Of a stretch of 64,000 nt of DNA, positions 1 to 7,834 are shown one piece after another (position 1 is the first letter of the stretch; the number at the start of each line of letters is the position of its first letter). The notes under the pieces were generated by a model that worked only from the letters and a program-made list of their open reading frames with translations, was not told where the DNA came from and searched no databases. Made by a program: the position numbers and the translations under genes. This DNA is from Stutzerimonas kunmingensis. GTDB taxonomy: Bacteria; Pseudomonadota; Gammaproteobacteria; Pseudomonadales; Pseudomonadaceae. The DNA lies in assembly GCF_900114065.1 (NCBI RefSeq), contig NZ_FORS01000011.1, positions 1-64,000 of the forward strand, written 5' to 3'.

Positions 1-1210
1 GGAGACACTGCATAAATAGCCAGCCGCCCCCACCCTTGGCACACTGAGCCCCCTCAACCAGCCCCCTCCATGAGCTTTGTTACGCGCGTGCAGAAGACCT
101 TCTCCGAACTCGAATACACCGGCAAGAAAAAGCAGACTCGCCGAGATCGCTTCCTGGCTGACCTTGAACAGCTGGTGCCCTGGGCACAAGTGGAGGCGCA
201 AGTGGCGCCGTTCTATAGCGACACCACAGGCAAGCGTGGACGCCCTGCGATTGGGTTGTCGCGCATGCTGCGCATGTATGTCGTGCAGCAGTGTTTCGGT
301 CTCTCCGATGAAGGTACCGAAGATGCCGTCTACGACAGCCAGGCCATTCGTGGTTTCATCGGCATCGACCTGGGCCGTGAGTCGGCACCGGATGCCACTA
401 CCTTGTTGCGATTTCGCCGCTTGCTGGAAACCCATCAGCTAACGCGGGTGCTGTTTGAAACGATTAACCAGCATCTGGCCAGCCGGGGTCTGCTGCTCAA
501 GGAAGGCACTATCGTCGACGCTACCCTGATCGCCGCGCCGCCCTCGGTCAAGAACCGAGAAGGTAAGCGTGATCCTGAGATGCATCAGGCCAAGAAAGGC
601 AATCAATGGCACTTCGGGATGAAGGCCCACGTTGGTGTCGACGCCACATCGGGACTCGTGCACAGCGTGGTAGGGACTGCCGCCAACGTGGCGGATGTCA
701 CCCAGGTCGATCAGTTGCTGCACGGCGCCGAAACCTATGTTTCGGGTGACGCTGGATACACTGGTGCGGCCAAGCGACCGGAGCATGCTGAACGGGACGT
801 TGTCTGGTCGATTGCAGCACGGCCAAGCAGTTACAAACATCACGGCAGAGACAGCGTGCTGTACCGAGTCAAGCGCAAAGTCGAATACGCCAAGGCGCAG
901 CTGCGTGCCAAGGTCGAGCATCCCTTCCAGGTGATCAAGGTGCGCTTCAATCATCGTAAGGTTCGCTACCGTGGACTGGAAAAGAATACGGCGCAGTTGT
1001 TCAGTCTGTTTGGGTTGGCCAATCTGGTACTGGCCAAGCGGTATTTGCAACGGACGGCGGGATAAGTCCGTCCGAAAGGCGGGGCTGGCCCGCTAATCAG
1101 CAAAATCAGGGTAGAAATCGGCCCAAGAAACGCAGAATAAGGCCGGTAGGTTGAAAAAACCGGGTTGAAAAAGGGGGACGGTGAGAATTGGCTAATTGTT
1201 CAGCGTCTCC
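1..1210 (+). mobile_element. IS5-family insertion sequence, complete
   Basis: The terminal inverted repeats are visible at both ends. The left end at 1-22 starts GGAGACACTGCATAAATAGC, and the right end at 1189-1210 reads in reverse complement GGAGACGCTGAACAATTAGC; 18 of 22 positions match. The element encloses a single DDE transposase. TTAA follows the right end, which fits the 4-bp YTAR target of IS5-type elements, but the left flank lies outside the window, so the target duplication cannot be confirmed. Confidence 0.88.
70..1065 (+). CDS. IS5-family transposase
   Basis: This 331-aa DDE transposase moves the surrounding IS. The N-terminal third carries the DUF772-like region of IS5 transposases (GKRGRPAIGLSRMLRMYVVQ, residues 55-74). 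The catalytic triad is readable as D150 in TIVDATLIAAP, D227 in SGDAGYTG and E283 in KVEHPFQVIK, followed by the YRGLEKN segment typical of the IS5 group. Its length is normal and there is no frameshift, so the copy is probably active. It is the only gene between the terminal repeats. Confidence 0.93.
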   Translation: MSFVTRVQKTFSELEYTGKKKQTRRDRFLADLEQLVPWAQVEAQVAPFYSDTTGKRGRPAIGLSRMLRMYVVQQCFGLSDEGTEDAVYDSQAIRGFIGIDLGRESAPDATTLLRFRRLLETHQLTRVLFETINQHLASRGLLLKEGTIVDATLIAAPPSVKNREGKRDPEMHQAKKGNQWHFGMKAHVGVDATSGLVHSVVGTAANVADVTQVDQLLHGAETYVSGDAGYTGAAKRPEHAERDVVWSIAARPSSYKHHGRDSVLYRVKRKVEYAKAQLRAKVEHPFQVIKVRFNHRKVRYRGLEKNTAQLFSLFGLANLVLAKRYLQRTAG

Positions 1211-1318
1211 TTAATGTCATCTCAGCTCTTCGCGATGCCTGAAGCCGATGCGATAATCGTTACCGATAGCTGACGTTTGCCAATAACTCAAAGGACGGGG
1301 TCTATATGGAGAAGAGAT

Positions 1319-1426
1319 ATGAGCACTCAAAAAATCTGCTGTTTAAGTATGCAAGCAGCCAATGGCGGGGTCAGACCGGACGTTCCGGCCAGGAAGGGTG
1401 GGAAGGGGCTGGGAATAGCTGAGTGA
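1319..1426 (+). CDS. Candidate small leader ORF with Cys-Cys, coupled to the DsbD-like gene
   Basis: This possible 35-aa peptide begins MSTQKICCLSMQ. A purine-rich GGAGAAGAG precedes its ATG, and its TGA overlaps the ATG of the next gene (TGATG), as in translational coupling. A second short ORF in another frame (1306-1422) also has an AAGGA site, so at most one is real. I recognise no family. The Cys-Cys pair just upstream of a thiol-redox gene is suggestive only. Confidence 0.25.
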   Translation: MSTQKICCLSMQAANGGVRPDVPARKGGKGLGIAE

Positions 1427-2616
1427 TGGATCAAATTCCCTCTTTACTCATCGCCGGCCAGCTCTTAATGGCGATAGTGGCAGGTTTGCTGCTCAACCTG
1501 ACGCCCTGCGTTTTGCCTGCAATTCCCATTAAGGTCCGGACCATCTTACGAGAGGCGGGCAGCCAACGATCGCACCGCGTGCTGGCGGCATTGGCGTTCA
1601 CCGCAGGAACGCTCGCGTTTTTCCTGACGTTGGGCGGACTGACCGCACTTCTGCAGTGGAGCTGGGGCACTTTGTTTCAGTCTGCGGTGTTCGTTGGTGT
1701 CCTTGTTGCCTTGATGGTCGGGTTTGCGGTGGTCACCTGGCTGGATTTGCCCATCCCGATCCCGGCGTTCGCCGCCTCGGTCCATGGCCGGCGCTACTTT
1801 GAAGCATTCGTATCTGGGTTATTGAGTGCGGTTTTGGCCGCACCCTGCGCCGGTCCTTTCCTTGGTGGAGTCCTAGCCTTTGCCGTTACCCAGCCGACGC
1901 CGGTAAGTATGGGGATATTCGGCAGTATCGGGCTGGGGTTGTCGCTGCCCTACGCAGCATTGATGCTCAAACCCGATTGGCTGAGCCGGTTGCCCAAGGC
2001 GGGGCCCTGGACCCTGGTCATTAGAGAAGTGCTCGCGTTGGTCTTGCTGGCCGCAGCCGTCTTTTTCAGCGCGAGCCTGGTGCCCAAAGCGGTTTATACC
2101 TGGCTATGGTGGTCTTGGCTGGCCCTGGTGCTGGCCTGGGGTGCCCGCCGTTTCGTCCAGGGTAATGGTACCGTGCGTGTGATCACCACAACGGCGGCAG
2201 GCCTTGCCCTTGCGATGACTGTGGAATTCGCATCCCCGCTGGGCAACAGCGAAGACGAACTCGTCTGGCAACCCTACTCCGCAAAACTACTGACGGAGAC
2301 AAAAGCCCAGGGCACACCCTATTTGCTGGAGTTCACCGCCGACTGGTGCATCAACTGCAAGATACTTGAGCGCACGGTCTACCAGGAGGCCGCTGTGGCC
2401 GAAGCCGTGCGGCGCACCAAGATGGTGCCCATACAAGTTGACGTGACAGCGAGCAACCCAGAAAAAGATGCGCTATTAACTGCGACCGGCGGGCAGGCCT
2501 TACCCTTCGCAGTGGTTGTTGACCGTGACGACACCGTTATCGCCCGTTTCACGGGGCTTTTTGACACCGACAGCTTGGTCGAAGCTATCAATCGCACCGG
2601 AAACCCACAACCTTAG
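1426..2616 (+). CDS. DsbD-like membrane thiol:disulfide reductase (TM domain plus thioredoxin domain)
   Basis: This protein probably carries electrons across the inner membrane to the periplasm. Counting from a GTG three bases earlier, the eight-helix DsbD/CcdA domain has its two redox cysteines in NLTPCVLP (C29) and AAPCAGPFLGG (C142). The C-terminal thioredoxin-like domain has the CxxC motif DWCINCK (C309, C312). The N-terminal periplasmic alpha domain of full-length DsbD is missing; a protein of that type is encoded 17 bp downstream, so the function looks split over two genes. GTG at 1423 is an alternative start. Such genes often travel in metal-resistance islands. Confidence 0.82.
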   Translation: MDQIPSLLIAGQLLMAIVAGLLLNLTPCVLPAIPIKVRTILREAGSQRSHRVLAALAFTAGTLAFFLTLGGLTALLQWSWGTLFQSAVFVGVLVALMVGFAVVTWLDLPIPIPAFAASVHGRRYFEAFVSGLLSAVLAAPCAGPFLGGVLAFAVTQPTPVSMGIFGSIGLGLSLPYAALMLKPDWLSRLPKAGPWTLVIREVLALVLLAAAVFFSASLVPKAVYTWLWWSWLALVLAWGARRFVQGNGTVRVITTTAAGLALAMTVEFASPLGNSEDELVWQPYSAKLLTETKAQGTPYLLEFTADWCINCKILERTVYQEAAVAEAVRRTKMVPIQVDVTASNPEKDALLTATGGQALPFAVVVDRDDTVIARFTGLFDTDSLVEAINRTGNPQP

Positions 2617-2633
2617 ATACTGGAGACCCAATC

Positions 2634-3218
2634 ATGGTGATTCGACAAAAAGGATTGCTAGCTGGAGTAGTGGTTTTTGCGATCGCGATCGCTGCGTTCA
2701 TGTTGATCGACACCAACGGAAACAACCTCGACGCTGCCCAGACTGAACGTGCCGGTCTTGAAGTCCCGGTGCCGACCCGAGCAGGGTTGGCAAATTCCGC
2801 TGATAAGGTCCGCCTCACTGTTGCGGGAGGCGCCGCAGCAATGGCGGGAAAGACGGGTGATTTCGTTTTAACACTGAACATTCAACCGGGCTGGCATGTG
2901 AATGCAAATCCGGCCTCCATGGAATTCCTGATTCCCACCGTCGTCAGCTCTTCAGTCAACGGCCAGGCGCTTATAATCCCGACGCAGTACCCGCGCGGCC
3001 GGGTCAGTGACATTGTGCTGAGTGACACCGCCCTAGAGGTGTATGACGACGGTGCAAGTATTCGGCTGCGGCCCGACGAAAAACAGACCGCCGTGCTGGA
3101 AAAGGTAGGCAGGCTCGAAATGATTGTACGGGTGCAGGCCTGCAGTGACGAGGGCATTTGTCTGGCACCGACTGACCTGCCCGTTGCGCTGAATCTGGAC
3201 GATACCAAGCGACAATAA
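2634..3218 (+). CDS. Membrane-anchored DsbD alpha-domain-like protein
   Basis: This 194-aa protein has one N-terminal hydrophobic segment (about residues 8-25) that should anchor it in the inner membrane facing the periplasm. The body resembles the N-terminal (DsbD_N) domain: FVLTLNIQPGWHVNANPAS at 77-95 and a cysteine pair C170/C176 in VQACSDEGICLAP, matching the spaced active-site cysteines of DsbD-alpha. Inference: it accepts electrons from the preceding gene product and reduces periplasmic targets. It lies 17 bp downstream on the same strand, so the two are very likely one operon. I see no strong terminator after it. Confidence 0.72.
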   Translation: MVIRQKGLLAGVVVFAIAIAAFMLIDTNGNNLDAAQTERAGLEVPVPTRAGLANSADKVRLTVAGGAAAMAGKTGDFVLTLNIQPGWHVNANPASMEFLIPTVVSSSVNGQALIIPTQYPRGRVSDIVLSDTALEVYDDGASIRLRPDEKQTAVLEKVGRLEMIVRVQACSDEGICLAPTDLPVALNLDDTKRQ

Positions 3219-3375
3219 GTCAGAACGGCCCTCGGAAATGACTCAATTGGGGAATGACTGTGAACAGCTTATTCTGAGTATTCCCCGATTGCCGTGGTTG
3301 CGCTGGGCAGCTCAACGCCATGCCCCACCGTTCATATCTTGAGATGGGCGAGACTCGCTTCGTTAAACACCAAAC

Positions 3376-4623
3376 TTACATTGTGATTCGCGCATTCCGC
3401 ATGACGAAGTGGCTTCGGGGCAGTGCCGGCAATCGGTCCCAGGTGATTGATAGATCCTGTTCGGGAACCTCATATTGGAGCGAGCGAGCCAGGAAGCGAA
3501 CAGCAACGCTCATCAATGCGACGGCGACGCCTTCACCTGGACAGCGATGGTTAACATGCGGGTCGCCTGGTCCTTGTGGGATGAAGCAGTATGGCGACGG
3601 AGAGTTGGATCGAAAGCGCTCAGGCTTGAAACGATCTGCCTCCTCCCAGAGCTGGGAATCGTGATTGGTTCCGTATAAGTCCAGCAGGACTAAGGTGCCC
3701 CTGCCAAAGGAAAATCCTTCCCATAGAAAATCTTCTTTCACGCGAGCGCTGATCGCTGGGAAGAAGGGGTAGAAACGCCGCACTTCCTGCACAAAGCAAC
3801 CTATATCTCTTTCATCTCCCGACTGCAGGTTTCTCAGACAGAACGGGTGCTTGTGCAGCGCTAGCGCTGCAAAGGTTATGAATACAGAGACGGCTACCGT
3901 CGGCCGCAGCAGATTTAGTAGTTCCACTGATGCGGTATGTAGATCCAACGGCTGTCCGTGCTGGTCCTTGTAATGGGCGATGCGTTCGAGAGGCGATTGC
4001 TCGGGTGTAGGGGGAGCGGCGCGAGTGGACTCGACGAGCTCTGCCGCCCATTGCTCCAATCGGCGACGTGCCTTCCGTGCCTGCCAGTGCTGCAGACCGA
4101 TCGCGCCGGCGTGCTCATAGAGAGCTGCAAGATCTTGAGTCCATTGTTGAACATCTCTTTCAGCGATTGGAGCACCGGCCCAGTCGCATACGGTGCGGCA
4201 TAGAATTTCGCGAGCAATCTCGTAGAGGACGATTGACTCACCGGGACGCCAAGTTCGCGCATACTCCCTCCAACGAACCTCGCTCAACTCTGCTAGTTCC
4301 TGCACGTTCGCGGGTGTGAGCACTCCCATGAAGAGGGCCTTTCGGTGACGATGCGCATCACCGTCCAAACCTTGGACACCGTCTTGTCCGAATAAGGTTT
4401 TTTGCAGTCGCTTGGGCGCAGCGTTCTGGCGAACGAATCGGTCAGGGTCGCAAATCAAGCGAGCAGCTTCGGCACCTGTTAGGCACAGAGTTTTCTGTAA
4501 TATCAAGCGAGTTTGAAACACAGGCGATTGATGAAACTTACTGCGCGTGGAGATAAATCGGTAGGGATCTCGCAAAAAGGCCCAAGTACTGTCCAATCCG
4601 GTGTCACGCGGTATGTTTGGCAT
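3376..4623 (-). CDS. CYP152-family fatty-acid peroxygenase (cytochrome P450)
   Basis: This P450 resembles the CYP152 peroxygenases (BSbeta, SPalpha, OleT), which use H2O2 to hydroxylate or decarboxylate fatty acids. Numbered from a GTG at 4635, R244-P245 in NLLRPTVAVSVFITFAALAL is the family Arg-Pro that binds the substrate carboxylate. The heme cysteine is C365 in NHRCPGEG, after FIPQGPGDP. Residue Q88 (GVQGLDG) aligns by eye with Q85 of BSbeta, where OleT has His, hinting at hydroxylation rather than decarboxylation. I chose ATG 4623 because a GGGTGGGG site precedes it. It is last in a minus-strand run with a hydroxylase-like gene and araC. Confidence 0.86.
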   Translation of the reverse strand: MPNIPRDTGLDSTWAFLRDPYRFISTRSKFHQSPVFQTRLILQKTLCLTGAEAARLICDPDRFVRQNAAPKRLQKTLFGQDGVQGLDGDAHRHRKALFMGVLTPANVQELAELSEVRWREYARTWRPGESIVLYEIAREILCRTVCDWAGAPIAERDVQQWTQDLAALYEHAGAIGLQHWQARKARRRLEQWAAELVESTRAAPPTPEQSPLERIAHYKDQHGQPLDLHTASVELLNLLRPTVAVSVFITFAALALHKHPFCLRNLQSGDERDIGCFVQEVRRFYPFFPAISARVKEDFLWEGFSFGRGTLVLLDLYGTNHDSQLWEEADRFKPERFRSNSPSPYCFIPQGPGDPHVNHRCPGEGVAVALMSVAVRFLARSLQYEVPEQDLSITWDRLPALPRSHFVMRNARITM

Positions 4624-4644
4624 TGCTGACCCCACCCGTTCTAG

Positions 4645-5553
4645 CTACGTGTTGCGGATTTCATCCTGCTCTGAAGAATTGTGACCGGCCGGGTAAGCAG
4701 ATGTTGGATGAACAGGATCAATAAATTGCCCGAAATAATTTCTGGGGTAGTCCTTTTCATGCAATCCAACCTCAGCCTCGCCCAGCTTCCCGGCGCTGTC
4801 GTAGAAGGTTCCAAACATCTGATCCCACACAGTTGAAAACTCACCGAAGTTGACCTGAGCGTCTTCGAAGTCGCGCTTATGGTGCCAACGATGGACCTCA
4901 GCAACCCCTAGCACATGCCGCAGCCAACCCACGCTGTAGTCCAGGTTCGAATGCTGAAAGGCCAGATGGACGGTTAGGATCCCAAACCACGTTGCGACTA
5001 CGGCAGACGGAGCTCCAGATATGAGCAAAACCACCAGCCCCGGCCCGGCCATCAACGCCGCATGCAGAGGATGTCGACGTTCTCCGTTCATCCAGTAGAG
5101 CCGCTCAGCGCTGTGATGGATCATGTGAAAGCGCCACAGCCAATGCACCCGGTGGCTGATGCGGTGCATTACATACAGGCTCAAGTCGAGCACGGCGGCG
5201 ACTAGTAGCAATTGCAGCCACAATGGGCTCTCGATCGGAAAGAGCCGAACCGAAGCCGGTACCGCATCGCCTAACTTAGCCAGGAATTCTGCAGTAAATT
5301 GAATGACAGACAGGTTCACCAGCATGTGCAGCAGATCCGTCAGGGTGTCCTGATGATCTTCCAGCCAGGCTCGCCGAAAAGGCTGGATGCGCTCCAAGCC
5401 AGCAATGAGTAGCAGCCCCGCCGCGGCGACTATGGGTGTGGTGGGCCAATACGGTATACCTGCATACAGCGCCCAAATCATGAAGGAGGCACAGCCGCCA
5501 AACACAAGTGGATAGCTCAGCCACCTTATGGCGAATCGCAAGGGAATAGACAT
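4645..5553 (-). CDS. Sterol desaturase / fatty-acid hydroxylase superfamily membrane protein
   Basis: This 302-aa integral membrane di-iron enzyme has several hydrophobic helices and the three histidine clusters of the family: H130xxxH134 (MHRISH), H143xxH146H147 (HMIHH) and H221xxH224H225 (HRWHH). The superfamily hydroxylates or desaturates lipids; the substrate cannot be read from sequence. The start has a good AGGAG site (CAGGAGCTGAGCG before ATG). It sits 68 bp after the araC-type gene and about 21 bp before the P450, so the two lipid-oxidising enzymes are probably made together. Confidence 0.83.
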   Translation of the reverse strand: MSIPLRFAIRWLSYPLVFGGCASFMIWALYAGIPYWPTTPIVAAAGLLLIAGLERIQPFRRAWLEDHQDTLTDLLHMLVNLSVIQFTAEFLAKLGDAVPASVRLFPIESPLWLQLLLVAAVLDLSLYVMHRISHRVHWLWRFHMIHHSAERLYWMNGERRHPLHAALMAGPGLVVLLISGAPSAVVATWFGILTVHLAFQHSNLDYSVGWLRHVLGVAEVHRWHHKRDFEDAQVNFGEFSTVWDQMFGTFYDSAGKLGEAEVGLHEKDYPRNYFGQFIDPVHPTSAYPAGHNSSEQDEIRNT

Positions 5554-5621
5554 CGCTCAGCTCCTGAGTAGGGAGCCATGACTGTATGTGGGAAGGTCCG
5601 CTTTCGGCTTGAACGAAAGAG

Positions 5622-6368
5622 CTACGACCCCTGAAGATCGACTTCAGCCAGGGCGGAGGAAGGATCGATGCCCAGCAGTGCCCGGAATGTCCGGGAGAAA
5701 TGTGCCGAGTCAGAAAAGCCCGCCTCATGGGCCGCTTCGGTGAGTAGACCCCCTTTGGCTAGGTGCTGTAGGGCTTGTGTGAGACGTAACCATTTCGCAT
5801 AGCTGCGCAGCGGCAAGCCTGTCTGTTCCACGAACCAATGGGAAAACCGTGTAGGGGATAAATGCACCAACGCGGCCATTTCTTCGCGCCTCATTTGGCC
5901 TCTATGCAGCGCTTCAATCACCTTTGTCAAGCGAGGATCTGGAATCGGTGGATCGGGTAGCCGCAGTGCCTGGCGCACCCCCGTCCTAACCTGGAGAGCG
6001 GTATGTCCTGTCTCGCGCAGCATATCGATAATCGCTACTACGTCCGCCGGGGCGATCACGACTACCCTTGCTTCTTCGGTACCCCGCATAGTTGGGGCTT
6101 CATCGGATAGTGCATCCAGATAGATCGACAGCACTCGACCAGCACTGATCCGGTGTTTCAGGCCCGCGGCGATGAAGATGGCAGCCCCTGTTTGAATGCC
6201 CAACGGAGTTTCAACCGATACAGGTGAATCGAGGCCCACTGAAATCTGATGCGCCTGATGGTGGTGCCACTCCTGGTGGCCGGCACGGCCATGAAAGATG
6301 CCGATGCCGGGCCCTATCCAGGCCTGGCCTGCCCAGCGTACGGTATCCGTTGAGAGCGAGCCTTTCAT
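5622..6368 (-). CDS. AraC-family transcriptional regulator
   Basis: This 248-aa regulator has an N-terminal cupin-like effector region and a C-terminal AraC double HTH (LVHLSPTRFSHWFVEQTGLP, then EAAHEAGFSDSAHFSRTFRA in the last 40 residues). Its ATG overlaps the stop of lspA (ATGA), so it is translationally coupled to an operon headed by a CadR-type promoter. The likely targets are the two lipid-oxidising genes immediately downstream; the 68-bp gap after it could hold their own promoter. The ligand is unknown. Confidence 0.88.
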   Translation of the reverse strand: MKGSLSTDTVRWAGQAWIGPGIGIFHGRAGHQEWHHHQAHQISVGLDSPVSVETPLGIQTGAAIFIAAGLKHRISAGRVLSIYLDALSDEAPTMRGTEEARVVVIAPADVVAIIDMLRETGHTALQVRTGVRQALRLPDPPIPDPRLTKVIEALHRGQMRREEMAALVHLSPTRFSHWFVEQTGLPLRSYAKWLRLTQALQHLAKGGLLTEAAHEAGFSDSAHFSRTFRALLGIDPSSALAEVDLQGS

Positions 6369-6874
6369 TCGTTGACTCGGTCGGCTTCCGCATTTGGGCT
6401 TAGCAAACTGCTCAGGATCAACATGGCGGCGCCACCGACGATAGCAATATCCGCCAGGTTAAACGCAGGCCAATGCCAGGACTGCCAGTAAAAATCCAGG
6501 TAGTCGATTACATGGCCTCGAAATGCGCGATCAATCAGATTCCCAACTGCCCCGCCCAAGATAAGGCTATAGCCTAGGGCTTCGCTTTTGGCTCTGCGTT
6601 TACGCAATATCAGAGCCAGCACGATCGAAACGACCAAAGCTATGACAATGAAGAAGTAACGCTGCCAACCACCCGCGTCAGCCAGGAAGCTGAACGCTGC
6701 ACCGGTATTCCAGAAGTGAACCAGGTTGAAGAACGGGGTGAGAGGAATCACGGTGCCGACCGGGAGCGAACCCGTAATTGCGCTTTTCAACGCTAGGTCG
6801 GCCGAGGCAATGGCTAGCGATAGCATCCACCAGAACCCAGGAGCAACAAGAGGTGATCTAGGAGACGACCTCAT
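6365..6874 (-). CDS. lspA: Lipoprotein signal peptidase (LspA/PbrC type)
   Basis: This 169-aa inner-membrane aspartyl peptidase cleaves the signal peptides of prolipoproteins. Four hydrophobic segments are visible. The catalytic aspartates are D124 (GHVIDYLDF) and D142 (PAFNLADIAI), with the conserved GNLIDR box at 111-116. It overlaps its neighbours on both sides by ATGA (DUF3703 upstream, araC downstream). An island copy beside a CadR/PbrR regulator matches the extra signal peptidase (PbrC) of lead-resistance loci; the housekeeping copy should be elsewhere on the chromosome. Confidence 0.93.
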   Translation of the reverse strand: MRSSPRSPLVAPGFWWMLSLAIASADLALKSAITGSLPVGTVIPLTPFFNLVHFWNTGAAFSFLADAGGWQRYFFIVIALVVSIVLALILRKRRAKSEALGYSLILGGAVGNLIDRAFRGHVIDYLDFYWQSWHWPAFNLADIAIVGGAAMLILSSLLSPNAEADRVNE

Positions 6875-7218
6875 TGCATTTCTCCTTGAAGAAGTCGCTG
6901 CAGCTCCGGTGAAATAGGCATCGGCGCAAAAGCACTAACCCTGGCGCGCCCGCTGTTTCCGAGCGGCACCCAGATCTTCGAGAACAGCAGGGCCGCCATG
7001 ATTCGCGGTACTTGGCTGAGCACCTTTCGAAAGTCGCGCAACTGCCAGTCGGCCCTCAGCATCAGCCAATGGCTCTGAGCATGAAGAATAGGCATTCGCT
7101 GGCTCAATATGTGGGCTCGCTCCAGCCAGGAGAAAGCCTCGGTTGGCGCCTCTGCATTAAGTGCTTTCCTAGCCTGGAAGAAGGCCTCATCAATGGCAAT
7201 GCTGAGGGTGGTATTCAT
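6871..7218 (-). CDS. DUF3703 family protein
   Basis: This 115-aa soluble protein of unknown function has the family hallmarks: SWLERAHILSQRMPILHAQS in the first half and PLGNSGRARVSAFAPMPISP near the C terminus. DUF3703 proteins occur mostly in metal-resistance islands, often beside efflux or MerR-family genes, as here. It is the first gene after the perfect CadR-type operator at 7255-7275, with a leader of about 25 bases, and its stop overlaps the lspA start. The Shine-Dalgarno site is weak (GAG about 11 bases upstream). Confidence 0.8.
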   Translation of the reverse strand: MNTTLSIAIDEAFFQARKALNAEAPTEAFSWLERAHILSQRMPILHAQSHWLMLRADWQLRDFRKVLSQVPRIMAALLFSKIWVPLGNSGRARVSAFAPMPISPELQRLLQGEMQ

Positions 7219-7247
7219 CTGGATCTCACTTACGCAGTAGATGCCCG

Positions 7248-7278
7248 AGTGAACACCCTATAGCTGCTATAGGGTCAA
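7248..7278 (-). promoter_or_regulatory. CadR/PbrR-type MerR promoter with a perfect operator, reading into DUF3703-lspA
   Basis: Read on the minus strand: -35 TTGACC (7273-7278), a 19-bp spacer and -10 TTCACT (7248-7253). The operator at 7255-7275 is a perfect dyad, ACCCTATAGC and GCTATAGGGT around a single central base. A long 19-20 bp spacer with the dyad between -35 and -10 is the signature of MerR-family activated promoters. The same motif occurs between cadR and the CDF gene. Confidence 0.82.
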
Positions 7279-7325
7279 GCGCTATGGGCGATTCAAGACG
7301 ACGCAAAAATGACTTTATGTCGGAA

Positions 7326-7733
7326 TTACGAAAGAGGTTTGTCGCCCCCCAGCAGGCCCGAAAGTATCCCGCAGTCCAGACTTTGTCGTTCGTTATCGCA
7401 GCAACCTCGCAACGTCACCAGCTGGTTTTCGAGAGCATGTAAGGATGCGATCTGAGCCCTTACCTGTGCGATATGTCTATCAAGGAGCTCATTGACCGCA
7501 ACGCAGGGTTGCTGCGGCTGTTCCTGATAGCTCTGCAAAACACCAATTTCTTCCAGTGACATGCCAAAAGAGCGGCATCGGCGAATGAACAGCAGTTTGT
7601 CCGCATGGTGTGCTTTATAGGTTCGATAGCCATTGTCCTCGCGTTCGGGCGGTGGAAGCAGTCCCTGACGTTCATAAAAACGAATCGTCTGAGTGTCCAC
7701 TCCTGTCCGCTGTGCAAGTTGACCGATGCGCAT
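7326..7733 (-). CDS. cadR: Cd(II)/Pb(II)-responsive MerR-family regulator (CadR/PbrR group)
   Basis: This 135-aa MerR-family dimer has an N-terminal winged HTH (IGQLAQRTGVDTQTIRFYER) and a dimerisation helix. C77 (QQPCVAVNELLDRHI), C111-C112 (LRGCCDN) and C121 (LDCGILSGL) match the metal-binding cysteines of CadR/PbrR proteins. The residue matching PbrR Cys14 is not cysteine here. It is divergent from the CDF transporter and also lies just upstream of a second identical-style operator serving DUF3703-lspA, so it probably controls both. The metal preference (Cd, Pb or Zn) is not readable. Confidence 0.88.
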   Translation of the reverse strand: MRIGQLAQRTGVDTQTIRFYERQGLLPPPEREDNGYRTYKAHHADKLLFIRRCRSFGMSLEEIGVLQSYQEQPQQPCVAVNELLDRHIAQVRAQIASLHALENQLVTLRGCCDNERQSLDCGILSGLLGGDKPLS

Positions 7734-7770
7734 GGTCTGTCCCTTGGTAAAAAAGCCAGTATATCCAGGC

Positions 7771-7801
7771 TTGACCCTATAGCCACTACATGGTTTTTAA
7801 T
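7771..7801 (+). promoter_or_regulatory. CadR/PbrR-type promoter and operator for the CDF transporter
   Basis: The -35 is TTGACC (7771-7776), the spacer 19 bp and the -10 TTTAAT (7796-7801). An imperfect dyad (ACCCTATAG at 7774-7782, CTACATGGT at 7786-7794) lies across the spacer. It agrees at 17 of 21 positions with the perfect operator at 7255-7275. Its position between the divergent cadR and the CDF gene is standard for MerR-family control. Confidence 0.8.
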
Positions 7802-7834
7802 CGGTAGAATCAAGTCCTATAGGAGAGGCGAGTC

